Below, in pieces: positions 1 through 8,949 of a stretch of 64,000 nucleotides of DNA; position 1 is the first letter of the stretch; every line of letters starts with the position of its first letter. The stretch is from Hymenobacter convexus (GTDB lineage: Bacteria > Bacteroidota > Bacteroidia > Cytophagales > Hymenobacteraceae), in assembly GCF_030580955.1 (NCBI RefSeq), contig NZ_JAUQON010000003.1:434001-498000 (forward strand), in the 5' to 3' direction. The notes below the pieces were generated by a model that saw only the letters and a list, made by a program, of their open reading frames with translations, did not search any database and was not told the origin of the DNA. Made by a program: the position numbers and the translations under genes.

Positions 1-2
1 AC

Positions 3-155
3 CAGCAGGCCCAAAGCCTGCCGCCCAAGGCCAACTGGGCCCGCATTGCCGACATCATCGACGAGGTGGTGCGGCAGGCCATCAACACCGATGCGCCGGT
101 GACGGAACTGCTTGCCGCCGGCCAACAGAAAATTAACGCGCTCGACCATGTTTAA
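3..155 (+). CDS. ABC transporter sugar-binding protein, C-terminal end (partial)
   Basis: The frame open from base 3 ends at a TAA at 153-155 and gives the last 50 residues of a protein that starts before the window. The tail (…ANWARIADIIDEVV…, …LLAAGQQKINAL…) resembles the C-terminal helices of family 1 extracellular solute-binding proteins, which carry sugars or oligosaccharides to an ABC importer. The stop overlaps the ATG of the next gene by 8 bases, so the two are probably in one operon and translationally coupled. Too little is present to assign a substrate; sugar is inferred from the neighbourhood. Confidence 0.6.
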   Translation, partial: QQAQSLPPKANWARIADIIDEVVRQAINTDAPVTELLAAGQQKINALDHV

Positions 156-1215
156 GCTGGAAAACACCGAGATTCCCTACCTGCCTGTGCTCCCGCAGCG
201 GCCGCTGCCCATCGTCATTATCGGCGCGGGCGGCATTGTGAACGACGCGCACTTGCCGGCCTACCGCAAGGCCGGTTTTGAGGTCGTCGGCATCACCAAC
301 CGCACCCGTGCCCGGGCCGAGAAGCTGGCCGCCGCGTGGGGCATTCCGCACGTGTACGACACGGTGGCCGAGGCTGTGGCCCACGCGCCCGCCGAGGCCG
401 TGTACGACATCACCATCATGCCCGAGCAGTTTGTGGAAACCCTCAACCAGCTGCCCGACGGCGCCGGCGTGCTGATTCAGAAACCGATGGGCGACTACTT
501 CTGGCAAAGCCAGGAAATTCTGGAAGTGTGCCGCCGCAAAAACCTGGTGGCCGCCATCAACTGCCAGCTGCGCTTTGCGCCCTACGTGGCCGCCGCCCGC
601 GAGATGCTGCGCCAGGGCCTCATCGGCGAGCTGTACGACCTGGAAGTGCGCGTGACGCTGGAAACGCCCTGGGAGTTGTTCCCGCACGTGATGGTGCATC
701 CGCGCCTCGAAATTCAGTACCACAGCATTCATTACATCGACCTGATTCGCAGCTTCCTGGGCGAGCCTAGCCGCGTAATGGCCAAGACCTTGCGCCACCC
801 GGCCAAGGCGTTGTCGTCGTCGCGCTCCACCATTTTGTTTGATTACGGCGCCACCATGCACGCCGTCATCAACACCAACCACGACCACTCCTTCGGCCCC
901 GAAAACCAGGAGAGCTTCATCAAGTGGGAAGGCACGAAAGGCGCTATTAAAGCCCGCATGGGCCTGCTGATGAATTACCCGCACGGCGTGCCCGACAAGT
1001 TCGAGTACTGCCTGATGAAGGAAGGGGAAGCGCCGGTTTGGCACACGGTAGCGCTGGAAGGCTCGTGGTTTCCGGATGCTTTCATGGGTACGATGGGCAG
1101 CCTGATGCGCTTCAAAAACGGCGAAACCGACATGCTGCCCACCAGCGTGGAAGACGTGATAAAAACCATGGCCGTGGTGGAAGCGGCTTATGCGTCGAGC
1201 GACGGCAAACAGTAG
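148..1215 (+). CDS. Gfo/Idh/MocA family NAD(P)-dependent oxidoreductase
   Basis: A 355-residue cytoplasmic dehydrogenase of the glucose-fructose/inositol dehydrogenase family, which oxidises or reduces sugars and polyols. The Rossmann motif [14 protein letters not shown] is near residues 26-39, and QKP at 111-113 stands at the usual EKP position, with Lys112 the likely catalytic lysine. [12 protein letters not shown] segment probably contributes the substrate-side histidine. The ATG at 148 is chosen because it overlaps the upstream stop and begins just before the Rossmann fold; a TTG at 112 would only add residues lying in the upstream gene. The TAG stop (1213-1215) lies inside a palindromic repeat, so the native C-terminus may have been changed slightly. 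Likely acts on a sugar released by the locus; substrate unknown. Confidence 0.9.
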   Translation: MFKLENTEIPYLPVLPQRPLPIVIIGAGGIVNDAHLPAYRKAGFEVVGITNRTRARAEKLAAAWGIPHVYDTVAEAVAHAPAEAVYDITIMPEQFVETLNQLPDGAGVLIQKPMGDYFWQSQEILEVCRRKNLVAAINCQLRFAPYVAAAREMLRQGLIGELYDLEVRVTLETPWELFPHVMVHPRLEIQYHSIHYIDLIRSFLGEPSRVMAKTLRHPAKALSSSRSTILFDYGATMHAVINTNHDHSFGPENQESFIKWEGTKGAIKARMGLLMNYPHGVPDKFEYCLMKEGEAPVWHTVALEGSWFPDAFMGTMGSLMRFKNGETDMLPTSVEDVIKTMAVVEAAYASSDGKQ

Positions 1216-1333
1216 CTTGGACTCTGCGAGTCCGAGCGCGCGCGCAGCGAGCATCTGCGCCAGGTTCAATTATTCATTTGCGGACGCCGGATGCTCGCCA
1301 GGCTCGCGCTCGGACTCGCAGAGTCCAAGCTAC
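1212..1333. repeat. Palindromic repeat, family R4 (GTAGC-TTGGACTC… type)
   Basis: Inverted repeat with arms of about 28 bases: the left arm begins GTAGCTTGGACTCTGCGAGT and the right arm ends ACTCGCAGAGTCCAAGCTAC. The left arm contains the TAG stop of the preceding gene. Related copies lie at 12710, 36862 and 59589, with a half copy at 49405. The transcript could fold into a long hairpin. Confidence 0.9.
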
Positions 1334-1340
1334 ACTTCTC

Positions 1341-1784
1341 ATGTACTTCAAATCGACCTTTTTCGAAGACTACACCATCGGTGAAAAGCGTGTGACCTTA
1401 GGCCGCACCATCACCGAAACCGACTTCGTGGTGCACGCCGGGCACACCGGCGACTTCTTCCCCCACCACCTCGACGCGGAGTGGTGCAAAACCCAGCCCT
1501 TCGGCCAGCGCATCGCGCACGGCACCATGATTTTCAGCATCGGCATCGGCCTCACGGCTTCTGAAATCAACCCTGAAGCTTTCTCCAAAGGCTACGACCG
1601 GCTGCGCTTTATCAAGCCCGTTTTCATCGGCAATACCATCCATTCCGAAGTCACGATTTCGGCCAAGGAAGAAAGCAAAAAGCCCGGCTACGGCACCGTG
1701 ACCGAGCACGTGGAAGTCATCAACGAGCACGGCGAAGTGGTGCTAGCCTGCGACCATTTGCTGGTGGTGAAATTACGCGCCTAA
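1341..1784 (+). CDS. MaoC-like hot-dog fold dehydratase/hydratase
   Basis: A 147-residue single-domain protein with the MaoC/(R)-hydratase signature: GDFFPHH carries the D-x4-H catalytic pair (Asp38, His43) and is followed by [10 protein letters not shown]. The family hydrates or dehydrates enoyl-CoA or similar thioesters; standalone copies in sugar-catabolic clusters may act on other substrates. The frame is open upstream through the R4 repeat, but the hot-dog fold starts at the ATG at 1341, 7 bases after the repeat, so that start is used. It lies between an oxidoreductase and a FucP-type permease, which suggests a role in catabolism of an imported sugar or sugar acid (inference). Confidence 0.85.
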   Translation: MYFKSTFFEDYTIGEKRVTLGRTITETDFVVHAGHTGDFFPHHLDAEWCKTQPFGQRIAHGTMIFSIGIGLTASEINPEAFSKGYDRLRFIKPVFIGNTIHSEVTISAKEESKKPGYGTVTEHVEVINEHGEVVLACDHLLVVKLRA

Positions 1785-1816
1785 TTCCCTGACTTAACTC
1801 TCTAAAATCCCACCCA

Positions 1817-3121
1817 ATGGCCCTTGCTCCCGCTTCCATTCCGCCACCTATTGCCACGGGCGGCTCCGTCAGTGCCCGCACCTATCTGCTGCCTTTTAGC
1901 TTGGTGGTGGGCGTGTTCTTCCTGTGGGGCATGGCGCACAGCCTCGATTCCATTCTGATTCCGCACCTCCAGAAAGCCTGTCAGCTCAACAACCGGCAGT
2001 CCACCTTCGTGGATACGGCCGTGTTTCTGGCCTACTTTCTGATGGCTATTCCAGCCGGCATTCTGCTCAAGCGGCTGGGCTATAAGACGACGATTATCCT
2101 GGGCTTGCTGGCCTTCGCGGGCGGGGCCTTCCTGTTCGTACCCGCCGCCGATGCCCGCTCCTACGGCTTATTTCTGACCGCGCTATTTATCATCGGCTGC
2201 GGGCTGACTACCCTGGAAACCGCCGCCAACCCCTACGCCGCCGTGCTCGGCCCCCCCGAATCCTCGACGAGCCGACTGAACCTGGCGGCGTCGTTCAACG
2301 GGCTGGCGGTTTTTGTGGCCCCCATCATCGGCGCCAACCTGATTTTATCGGGCAAGGAATACACCAAGGCCCAGCTGGCCGCCATGCCCGATGCCATCCG
2401 CAGCACCTACCTCAACCACGAAGCCGCGGCCGTGAAGCTGCCTTACATTGTGCTGGGATGCGTGCTGGTGGCCGTGGCGGTGCTGTTCTTTTTCAGCAAG
2501 CTGCCCGAGGTGCGGGCTGCCGAGGCCGAGCCCTCGGAAGGCGGGGGCTTCTTCGCGGTTCTGAAACACCGGCACCTCACCTGGGCCGTGGTGGCGCAGT
2601 TTTTCTACGTAGGGGCGCAGGTGTGCGTCACGAGCTTCTTCATCCGGATGGCCAAGCAGGGGGCCGGCGTGGATGAGAAAACGGCCGGCTACTACCTGGC
2701 CGTGTACGGGTTGCTGTTTATGGTGGGGCGCTTCATTGGCACCGCCTTGCTGAAGTACATCGCCTCGCAGAAGCTGCTGTCGATTTATGCCGTTGTGGCC
2801 ATGGCGCTGTGCGCGGTGGCCGTGTTCGGCGATGGGGCCTACGTCATCTACGCCCTGGGCGGCCTGGGCTTTTTCATGAGCATCATGTTCCCCACCATCT
2901 TCGCCTTGGGCATTGCCGGCCTCGGCGACGACACCAAGCCCGGCTCGTCGTGGCTGGTGATGTCCATCGTGGGCGGCGCCATCATGCCGCCGCTCATGGG
3001 CACCCTCATCGACCTGCGCGGCGACAACATCCAGATTGGCTACCTTATTCCAATGGTGTGCTACCTGGTGATTCTGCTGTTCGGGATGTACGGCTACCGG
3101 GTGAAGGGGCGGCTGGTGTAG
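1817..3121 (+). CDS. MFS sugar:H+ symporter, FucP family
   Basis: A 434-residue inner-membrane protein with about 12 hydrophobic segments and the opening typical of L-fucose permeases (FFLWGMAHSLDSILIPHLQ, then FLAYFLMAIPAG and RLGYK). FucP-type carriers import fucose and related hexoses or deoxysugars with protons. It lies 32 bases after the MaoC-like gene in the same direction, upstream of a GH106 rhamnosidase. A deoxysugar or sugar acid freed from pectin is the probable cargo; the exact sugar cannot be read from the sequence. Confidence 0.88.
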   Translation: MALAPASIPPPIATGGSVSARTYLLPFSLVVGVFFLWGMAHSLDSILIPHLQKACQLNNRQSTFVDTAVFLAYFLMAIPAGILLKRLGYKTTIILGLLAFAGGAFLFVPAADARSYGLFLTALFIIGCGLTTLETAANPYAAVLGPPESSTSRLNLAASFNGLAVFVAPIIGANLILSGKEYTKAQLAAMPDAIRSTYLNHEAAAVKLPYIVLGCVLVAVAVLFFFSKLPEVRAAEAEPSEGGGFFAVLKHRHLTWAVVAQFFYVGAQVCVTSFFIRMAKQGAGVDEKTAGYYLAVYGLLFMVGRFIGTALLKYIASQKLLSIYAVVAMALCAVAVFGDGAYVIYALGGLGFFMSIMFPTIFALGIAGLGDDTKPGSSWLVMSIVGGAIMPPLMGTLIDLRGDNIQIGYLIPMVCYLVILLFGMYGYRVKGRLV

Positions 3122-3145
3122 CAAACTTCAACTGCCTAAATCGGG

Positions 3146-3265
3146 CCGTCATGCTGAGCTAAGCGCAGCGCAGTCGAAGCATCTCTACTGCTTCGTTGCA
3201 GGCGTTGATAATGACTTACTCAGTAGAGATGCTTCGACTGCGCTGCGCTTAGCTCAGCATGACGG
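3146..3265. repeat. Palindromic repeat, family R1
   Basis: Long inverted repeat beginning CCGTCATGCTGAGC and ending GCTCAGCATGACGG. Each arm is about 45 bases and contains the family core CGAAGCATCTCTAC or its complement. This copy carries an arm insertion (TAAGCGCAGCG) relative to the short R1 form, mirrored in the other arm. An ATG inside the right arm (3259) is in frame with the next gene. Confidence 0.92.
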
Positions 3266-3294
3266 TCAAAATATTCAAGCTCAATAACCACCTC

Positions 3295-6200
3295 ATGGCT
3301 TTACGCTTGCTCCCCAAGGCTCTCCTGCTGCTCGCGCTGCCGACGCTCGGCCTGCTGCCGGCCCCGGTGTGCGCCCAGCAAGCTGCCGACTTAGAAGCCG
3401 CATTCAAAAAACCGCCCGAAGCTGCTAAGCCGTGGGTATTCTGGTACTGGATGAATGGGGCGGTGACCCCGGCCGGCATTACCGCCGACCTGGAAGCCAT
3501 GAAAGAAGCCGGCATCGGCGGGGCGTACCTGATGCCGATAAAGGACGTGGAGAACCCGCCGGCCATTTCGCCGCCGGCCCGGCAATTGTCGCCGCAATGG
3601 TGGGCCATGGTGAAGCATTCCATGCAGGAGGCCGACCGGCTGGGCCTGAAGCTGGCCATGCACGTCAGCGACGGGTTTGCGCTGGCGGGCGGGCCGTGGG
3701 TAACACCGGAGTTGTCGATGCAGCACGTGGTATCGGCCCAGACGCAGGTGACGGGCGGCAAAAAACTGAGCCTGGCGCTGCCCCAGCCGCCCCGGGTGCA
3801 GGGCTACTACCGCGACATTGCCGTGTACGCCTACCCCACGCCCACCGGCAGCACCGTGTCTACCGTCACCCAAAAGCCACACATAACCAGCAGCCTGTCC
3901 GGCGAAAACCTGGAACTGCTGGCCACGCCCGGCAACAAAAAAGGCTTCAAAACCAGCGAACCAGGCTGGATTCAATACGCGTTCGACCAGCCGTTTACCT
4001 GCCGCAGCATCCGCATCCGCTCCAACGGCTATAACTACCAGGCCAACCGCCTGCTGGTATCCGTGAGCGACGACGGCCGCAGCTTCCGGCCCCTCACGCG
4101 CCTGCGGCCGCCGCGCAGCGGCTGGCAGGACAGCAGCGCCGTGACCCACGCGCTGCCCGCCGCCACGGCCCGGTTTTTCCGCTTCGCCTACGACCCCGCT
4201 GGCTCCGAGCCGGGCGCAGAAGACCTCGACGCGGCCAAGTGGAAACAGTTGCTGAAAGTGTCGGAAATCCAGCTTTCCGGCGCGGCGCGCATTCACCAGT
4301 TCGAGGGCAAAAACGGCGACGTGTGGCGCGTAAGCCAGCGCACCACGCCCGCCCAACTGCCCGACGCGCAATGCGTGCCGCTAGGCAAAGTCCTCAACCT
4401 CATCGACAAGCTCGACGCTACCGGCCGCCTGACCTGGACCGCGCCGCCCGGCCGCTGGACCATCCTGCGCATGGGCCACACGAGCACCGGCCAAATCAAT
4501 ACCACCGGCGGCGGCGGGCGCGGGCTGGAGTGCGACAAGTTTAATCCTGCCGCCGTCAGCCTGCAGTTTGACAAGTGGTTTGGCGAGGCCGTGCGGCAGG
4601 GCGGGCCGGAGCTGGCGGCGCGGGTGCTCAAGGTGTTCCACGTCGATAGCTGGGAGTGCGGCTCGCAGAACTGGTCGGCCAATTTTCCGGCCGAATTTCA
4701 GCAGCGGCGGGGCTACGACCTGCTGCCCTGGCTGCCCGTGATGGCGGGTGTGCCGCTGGGCAGCGCCGACCAGTCGGAGCGGGTGCTGGCCGATGTACGA
4801 CAGACCATTGCGGAGCTGGTAAATGACAAGTTCTACGTGACACTGCGCGACCTGGCCCACGCCAAAGGCTGCACGTTTTCGGCCGAGGCCATCGCGCCCA
4901 CCATGGTGAGCGACGGCCTGCTACACTACCAGCACGCCGACGTGCCGATGGGCGAGTTCTGGCTGCGCAGCCCCACCCACGACAAGCCCAACGATATGCT
5001 CGACGCCGTTTCGGGCGCGCACATCTACGGCAAAAACATCGTGCAGGCCGAGGCCTTCACCGAGCTAAAGCTGGCCTGGGACGAGCACCCCGGCATGCTC
5101 AAAGCGTTGCAGGACCGCAACTACGCGCTGGGCGTCAACCGCCTGGTGTACCACGTGTTCGTGCACAACCCCTGGCTCGACCGCAAGCCCGGCATGACGC
5201 TGAGCGGCATCGGCCTGTTCTTTCAGCGCGACCAAACCTGGTGGAAGCCCGGCCGCGCCTGGGTCGACTACGCCCGCCGCTGCCAGGCCCTGCTGCAGCT
5301 GGGCCGCCCGGTGGTGGACGTGGCCGTGTTCACCGGCGAGGGAACTCCGCGCCGCGCCGTCCTGCCCAACCATTTGGTGGATGACCTGCCTGGCATTTTC
5401 GGCCCGCAGGCGGTAGCCGCCGAGCACCAGCGCCTCGCCAACGCGGGCCTGCCCATGCGCGAGCAGCCCGAAAAAGTCTCCGCCTCGGCCAATATGGAAA
5501 CCGCCGAAATGCTGGTCGACCCGCTGCACGGCTACGCATACGATTCCTTCAACAAAGACGCGCTGCTCAGGCTAGCGAAGGTGGAAAATGGCCGCATTGT
5601 GCTGCCCGGCGGCGCCAGCTACGGCCTGCTGGTGGTGCCGGGGCCGTTGAAAATGAGTCCGGACAGCACCAGCATGTCGCCGGAGGTAGCCGAGAAGCTG
5701 GGGAAATTGGCCAACGATGGTGCCACTATTATAATTGACAGGAAGCCAAACCGCTCTCCTTCACTTGGAGGCTACCCATTCGCAGATAGGCCGGTGCAAA
5801 AAATGACGACAGAATTGTCTGATACAACAATTCTTCGAGACCATATGCTGCGCTTTTATCTTGGTCCTTATCGTGGCACTTCTTTTGAGCCCTTGGGCTT
5901 GGCACCGGATATTTTAGCAACCAACTCTGCCAACGGCCAGCGGGCCCGCAACATCGCATGGACGCACCGCACTGCGCCGGAGTTCGACATCTACTTTATT
6001 TCCAATCAACTCGACTCGGCCCGCACCATCAACCTGAGCATGCGTGTGGCCGGGCGGCAGCCGGAATTGTGGGATGCCGTGACCGGCGAAACCCGCGCGG
6101 CTACTGATTGGAAAATCAAAAACGGCCGCACCATGCTACCGCTACGACTCGACCGCAACGGCTCCATATTCGTGGTGCTCCGCGAATCGACAACGAAACA

Positions 6201-6780
6201 AAGTGCGCAGGACGGTTTCAACTGGCAGGAAACGCAGTCGGCGCAAACCCTCGCCGGCCAATGGCAAGTTCGTTTCGACCCGAAAATGGGCGGGCCGGCG
6301 CAGCCAGTGGCATTCGCCCAACTCACCGATTGGAGCAAGCACCCGGACGCTGCCATCAGCCATTATTCAGGCACCGCTACTTACATCCAAAGCTTCCGCT
6401 GGCAGCCGCCTAAGCACCTGAAGAAACAGAAAGGGCAACTCGCCGGCGCGCCTTCGCCCCAGGTTTATCTGGACCTCGGCACGGTCGCCAATCTGGCCGA
6501 AGTGCGGGTGAACGGCCAGTCCTGCGGCATCGCCTGGACGCCCCCCTACCGCCTCGACATCACCCAAGCGCTGAGGAAAGGCGACAATCAGCTCGAAATC
6601 AGCGTCACCAATACCTGGGCCAACCGCCTCATCGGCGACCAGGCCCTGCCCGCCGACCAGCGCCAAACCTGGACGCCCGCGCCCGCGCCGGCCGCGGGCA
6701 AGCCGCTGCTGCCAGCCGGGCTGCTCGGGCCGGTGCGCGTCGGCACCGGCAGCATCTCCACCTTTCCCATCCAAAACTGA
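3295..6780 (+). CDS. GH106-type alpha-L-rhamnosidase, exported
   Basis: A 1161-residue exported enzyme whose N-terminal region (KPWVFWYWMNGAVT, GITADLEAMKEAGIGG, then HVSDGFALAGGPWV) is characteristic of GH106, a family removing alpha-L-rhamnose from rhamnogalacturonans. A discoidin-like stretch lies near residues 220-340. The segment VFHVDSWECGSQNWS followed by FQQRRGYDLLPWLPVMAG is the conserved middle of the catalytic barrel. A GH2-like sugar-binding jelly roll is near the C-terminus (…LDLGTVANLAEVRVNGQ…). The start at 3295 opens a good signal peptide (ALRLLPKALLLLALP… VCAQ); the in-frame ATG at 3259 lies in the R1 repeat. Calcium-dependent hydrolysis of L-Rha linkages in RG-II is the known activity of this family in Bacteroides. 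Confidence 0.85.
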   Translation: MALRLLPKALLLLALPTLGLLPAPVCAQQAADLEAAFKKPPEAAKPWVFWYWMNGAVTPAGITADLEAMKEAGIGGAYLMPIKDVENPPAISPPARQLSPQWWAMVKHSMQEADRLGLKLAMHVSDGFALAGGPWVTPELSMQHVVSAQTQVTGGKKLSLALPQPPRVQGYYRDIAVYAYPTPTGSTVSTVTQKPHITSSLSGENLELLATPGNKKGFKTSEPGWIQYAFDQPFTCRSIRIRSNGYNYQANRLLVSVSDDGRSFRPLTRLRPPRSGWQDSSAVTHALPAATARFFRFAYDPAGSEPGAEDLDAAKWKQLLKVSEIQLSGAARIHQFEGKNGDVWRVSQRTTPAQLPDAQCVPLGKVLNLIDKLDATGRLTWTAPPGRWTILRMGHTSTGQINTTGGGGRGLECDKFNPAAVSLQFDKWFGEAVRQGGPELAARVLKVFHVDSWECGSQNWSANFPAEFQQRRGYDLLPWLPVMAGVPLGSADQSERVLADVRQTIAELVNDKFYVTLRDLAHAKGCTFSAEAIAPTMVSDGLLHYQHADVPMGEFWLRSPTHDKPNDMLDAVSGAHIYGKNIVQAEAFTELKLAWDEHPGMLKALQDRNYALGVNRLVYHVFVHNPWLDRKPGMTLSGIGLFFQRDQTWWKPGRAWVDYARRCQALLQLGRPVVDVAVFTGEGTPRRAVLPNHLVDDLPGIFGPQAVAAEHQRLANAGLPMREQPEKVSASANMETAEMLVDPLHGYAYDSFNKDALLRLAKVENGRIVLPGGASYGLLVVPGPLKMSPDSTSMSPEVAEKLGKLANDGATIIIDRKPNRSPSLGGYPFADRPVQKMTTELSDTTILRDHMLRFYLGPYRGTSFEPLGLAPDILATNSANGQRARNIAWTHRTAPEFDIYFISNQLDSARTINLSMRVAGRQPELWDAVTGETRAATDWKIKNGRTMLPLRLDRNGSIFVVLRESTTKQSAQDGFNWQETQSAQTLAGQWQVRFDPKMGGPAQPVAFAQLTDWSKHPDAAISHYSGTATYIQSFRWQPPKHLKKQKGQLAGAPSPQVYLDLGTVANLAEVRVNGQSCGIAWTPPYRLDITQALRKGDNQLEISVTNTWANRLIGDQALPADQRQTWTPAPAPAAGKPLLPAGLLGPVRVGTGSISTFPIQN

Positions 6781-6789
6781 TGAACGATT

Positions 6790-8829
6790 ATGCAGGTATT
6801 TCTTAAAAAACTTGGCCTTGGGGTGTTGGCGGTGGCTTTGGCCGGCCCGGTTTTCGCCCAGCAAAAGGCCCTCGTCAACACCTCCGCCAGCACCCACGCC
6901 AAGCTGAGCAGCGTGGATATGGGCAGCGTGACATGGACCACCGGCTTCTGGGCCGAGCGGTTCGACGTGTGCCAGAAGTCGATGATTCCGACCATGTGGG
7001 CGCTCTACCACTCCGACCGGAACCACGCCTACAAGAACTTTGAGATTGCCGCCGGCCAAGCCCAGGGCGAACACAAGGGCCCACCCTTCCACGATGGCGA
7101 CTTTTTCAAGTTGGTGGAAGCGCTGTCGGCATCCTACGCCGTGACCCACGACCCCAAGCTGGATAAGCAGCTCGATGAGGCCATTGCGCTGATTGTGAAA
7201 GTGCAGCGGCCCGACGGCTACCTGAGCACCCAGAGCACCATCGCAGAGCTGAACAATCCGGGCCAGAAGGCGGCCTTCAAGAACCGGCTGAATTTTGAGA
7301 CTTATAACCTCGGCCATTTGATGACGGCCGGCTGCGTGCACTACCGCGCCACGGGCAAAACCACGCTGCTCGACGCGGCGAAGAAAGCCACTGATTACCT
7401 GTACAATTTTTACAAAACGGCCTCGCCCGAGCTGGCGCGCAACGCCATTTGCCCGGCGCACTACATGGGCGTGGTGGAAATGTACCGCACCACCCACGAC
7501 CCGCGCTACCTGGAGTTGGCCGAGAGCCTCATCAACATCCGCGGGCTGGCGGCCGACATCGGCACCGACGACAACCAGGACCGCCTGCCGTTCCGCCAGA
7601 TGCAGAAGGCCGGCGGCCACGCCGTGCGGGCCAACTACCTCTTCGCGGGGGCGGCCGACGTGTACGCCGAAACCGGCGACAAAACCCTGCTCACGACCCT
7701 CAACCGCATGTGGGACGACGTGACCCAGCACAAGATGTACGTGACCGGGGCCTGCGGGGCGCTCTACGACGGCGTATCGCCCGACGGCACAGCCTACAAG
7801 CCCGATACGGTGCAGAAAATCCACCAGGCTTACGGGCGCGACTACCAGCTGCCCAACCTCACGGCCCACGGCGAAACCTGCGCCAACATCGGCAACGTGC
7901 TCTGGAACTGGCGGATGCTGCAAATAACCGGCGACGCCAAGTACGCCGACGTGATGGAAACGGCGCTCTACAACAGTGTGCTGTCCGGCATCAGCCTCGA
8001 TGGGCAGCGCTTCCTCTATACCAATCCGCTGGCGTACTCCGCCGATTTGCCGTTTTCGCAACGCTGGTCGAAAGAGCGGGTCGACTACATCAGCCTCTCC
8101 AACTGCTGCCCGCCCAACGTGGTGCGCACCATCGCGGAGGTGAACAACTACCTGTACAACGTGTCGGACAAAGGTCTGTGGCTGAACCTCTACGGCGGCA
8201 ATAACCTGAACACGAAGCTCAAAGACGGCTCGTCCCTCAAGCTGACCCAGGAAACGAATTACCCCTGGGATGGCAGCGTAAAAGTGACCCTGCAAACCGC
8301 CCCGAAGAAGCCGTTCTCCATGTTTTTCCGGGTTCCCGGCTGGAGCGAGGACGCCACGCTGCTCGTGAACGGCCAGCCCGTGGCCACAACCCTCACGCCC
8401 GGCAAATACGCCGAAATCAACCGCCGCTGGAAGGCCGGCGACAAGGTGGAGCTGCAGCTCCCAATGCCCGCGCAACTGCTGGAAGCCAACGCCCTGGTCG
8501 AGGAAACCCGCAACCAAGTGGCCGTGCGGCGTGGCCCCGTGGTGTACTGCCTCGAAGCCCGTGACCTGCCCGCCGGCAAGCCCCTCAGCGGCCTGATTGT
8601 GAATGCCAATACCGTGTTAACGCCCCGCCACACCACCATCGCCGGTTCCGACGTGGTGTGGCTGGAAGGCCAGACTGCCTTCGCCGACAACTCGGCCTGG
8701 AAGGGCCAACTCTACCATCCCCTTTCCCGGGAAAAGCCGGCCACCGTGCCGTTTAAGCTGATTCCGTACTACGCCTGGGGCAACCGGGGCCGCAACGACA
8801 TGGAGGTGTGGCTGCCGGTGAGTCGGTAA
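6790..8829 (+). CDS. GH127-family hydrolase (DUF1680), exported
   Basis: A 679-residue exported (alpha/alpha)6-barrel enzyme with signal peptide ending VFAQ. It keeps the GH127 zinc/thiolate site: Glu362 and Cys364 in HGETCANIG, and Cys439-Cys440 in SNCCPPN, matching the Glu/Cys/Cys/Cys ligands of the beta-L-arabinofuranosidase HypBA1, where the first Cys of the pair is the nucleophile. Known GH127 activities are beta-L-arabinofuranosidase and, in Bacteroides RG-II loci, release of aceric acid. It starts 9 bases after the GH106 stop, so the two are co-transcribed. The pairing with GH106 favours the RG-II role (inference). Confidence 0.88.
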   Translation: MQVFLKKLGLGVLAVALAGPVFAQQKALVNTSASTHAKLSSVDMGSVTWTTGFWAERFDVCQKSMIPTMWALYHSDRNHAYKNFEIAAGQAQGEHKGPPFHDGDFFKLVEALSASYAVTHDPKLDKQLDEAIALIVKVQRPDGYLSTQSTIAELNNPGQKAAFKNRLNFETYNLGHLMTAGCVHYRATGKTTLLDAAKKATDYLYNFYKTASPELARNAICPAHYMGVVEMYRTTHDPRYLELAESLINIRGLAADIGTDDNQDRLPFRQMQKAGGHAVRANYLFAGAADVYAETGDKTLLTTLNRMWDDVTQHKMYVTGACGALYDGVSPDGTAYKPDTVQKIHQAYGRDYQLPNLTAHGETCANIGNVLWNWRMLQITGDAKYADVMETALYNSVLSGISLDGQRFLYTNPLAYSADLPFSQRWSKERVDYISLSNCCPPNVVRTIAEVNNYLYNVSDKGLWLNLYGGNNLNTKLKDGSSLKLTQETNYPWDGSVKVTLQTAPKKPFSMFFRVPGWSEDATLLVNGQPVATTLTPGKYAEINRRWKAGDKVELQLPMPAQLLEANALVEETRNQVAVRRGPVVYCLEARDLPAGKPLSGLIVNANTVLTPRHTTIAGSDVVWLEGQTAFADNSAWKGQLYHPLSREKPATVPFKLIPYYAWGNRGRNDMEVWLPVSR

Positions 8830-8837
8830 AAGAGCGA

Positions 8838-8925
8838 TGTAGAGACGCGACCCTTCGCGTCTCGGCGTTCGCGCCCCCGCACCGATTCCGCCCAGCGCCG
8901 AGACGCGAAGGGTCGCGTCTGTACA
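8838..8925. repeat. Palindromic repeat, family R3
   Basis: Inverted repeat with about 32-base arms: left TGTAGAGACGCGACCCTTCG, right CGAAGGGTCGCGTCTGTACA, single mismatch. It is related to the copy at 34883. It fills the gap between the GH127 and esterase genes, begins 9 bases after the GH127 stop and could attenuate or punctuate the transcript. Confidence 0.88.
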
Positions 8926-8949
8926 ATTTACAATCCGCTAACTCGAAGC

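Noticed and set aside
6367..8517. 716-codon - strand open frame opposite the GH106 end and GH127
   Set aside because: Shadow of GC-rich coding on the + strand; composition is typical of antisense (His/Val/Gly/Arg-rich), and it overlaps two well-supported genes.
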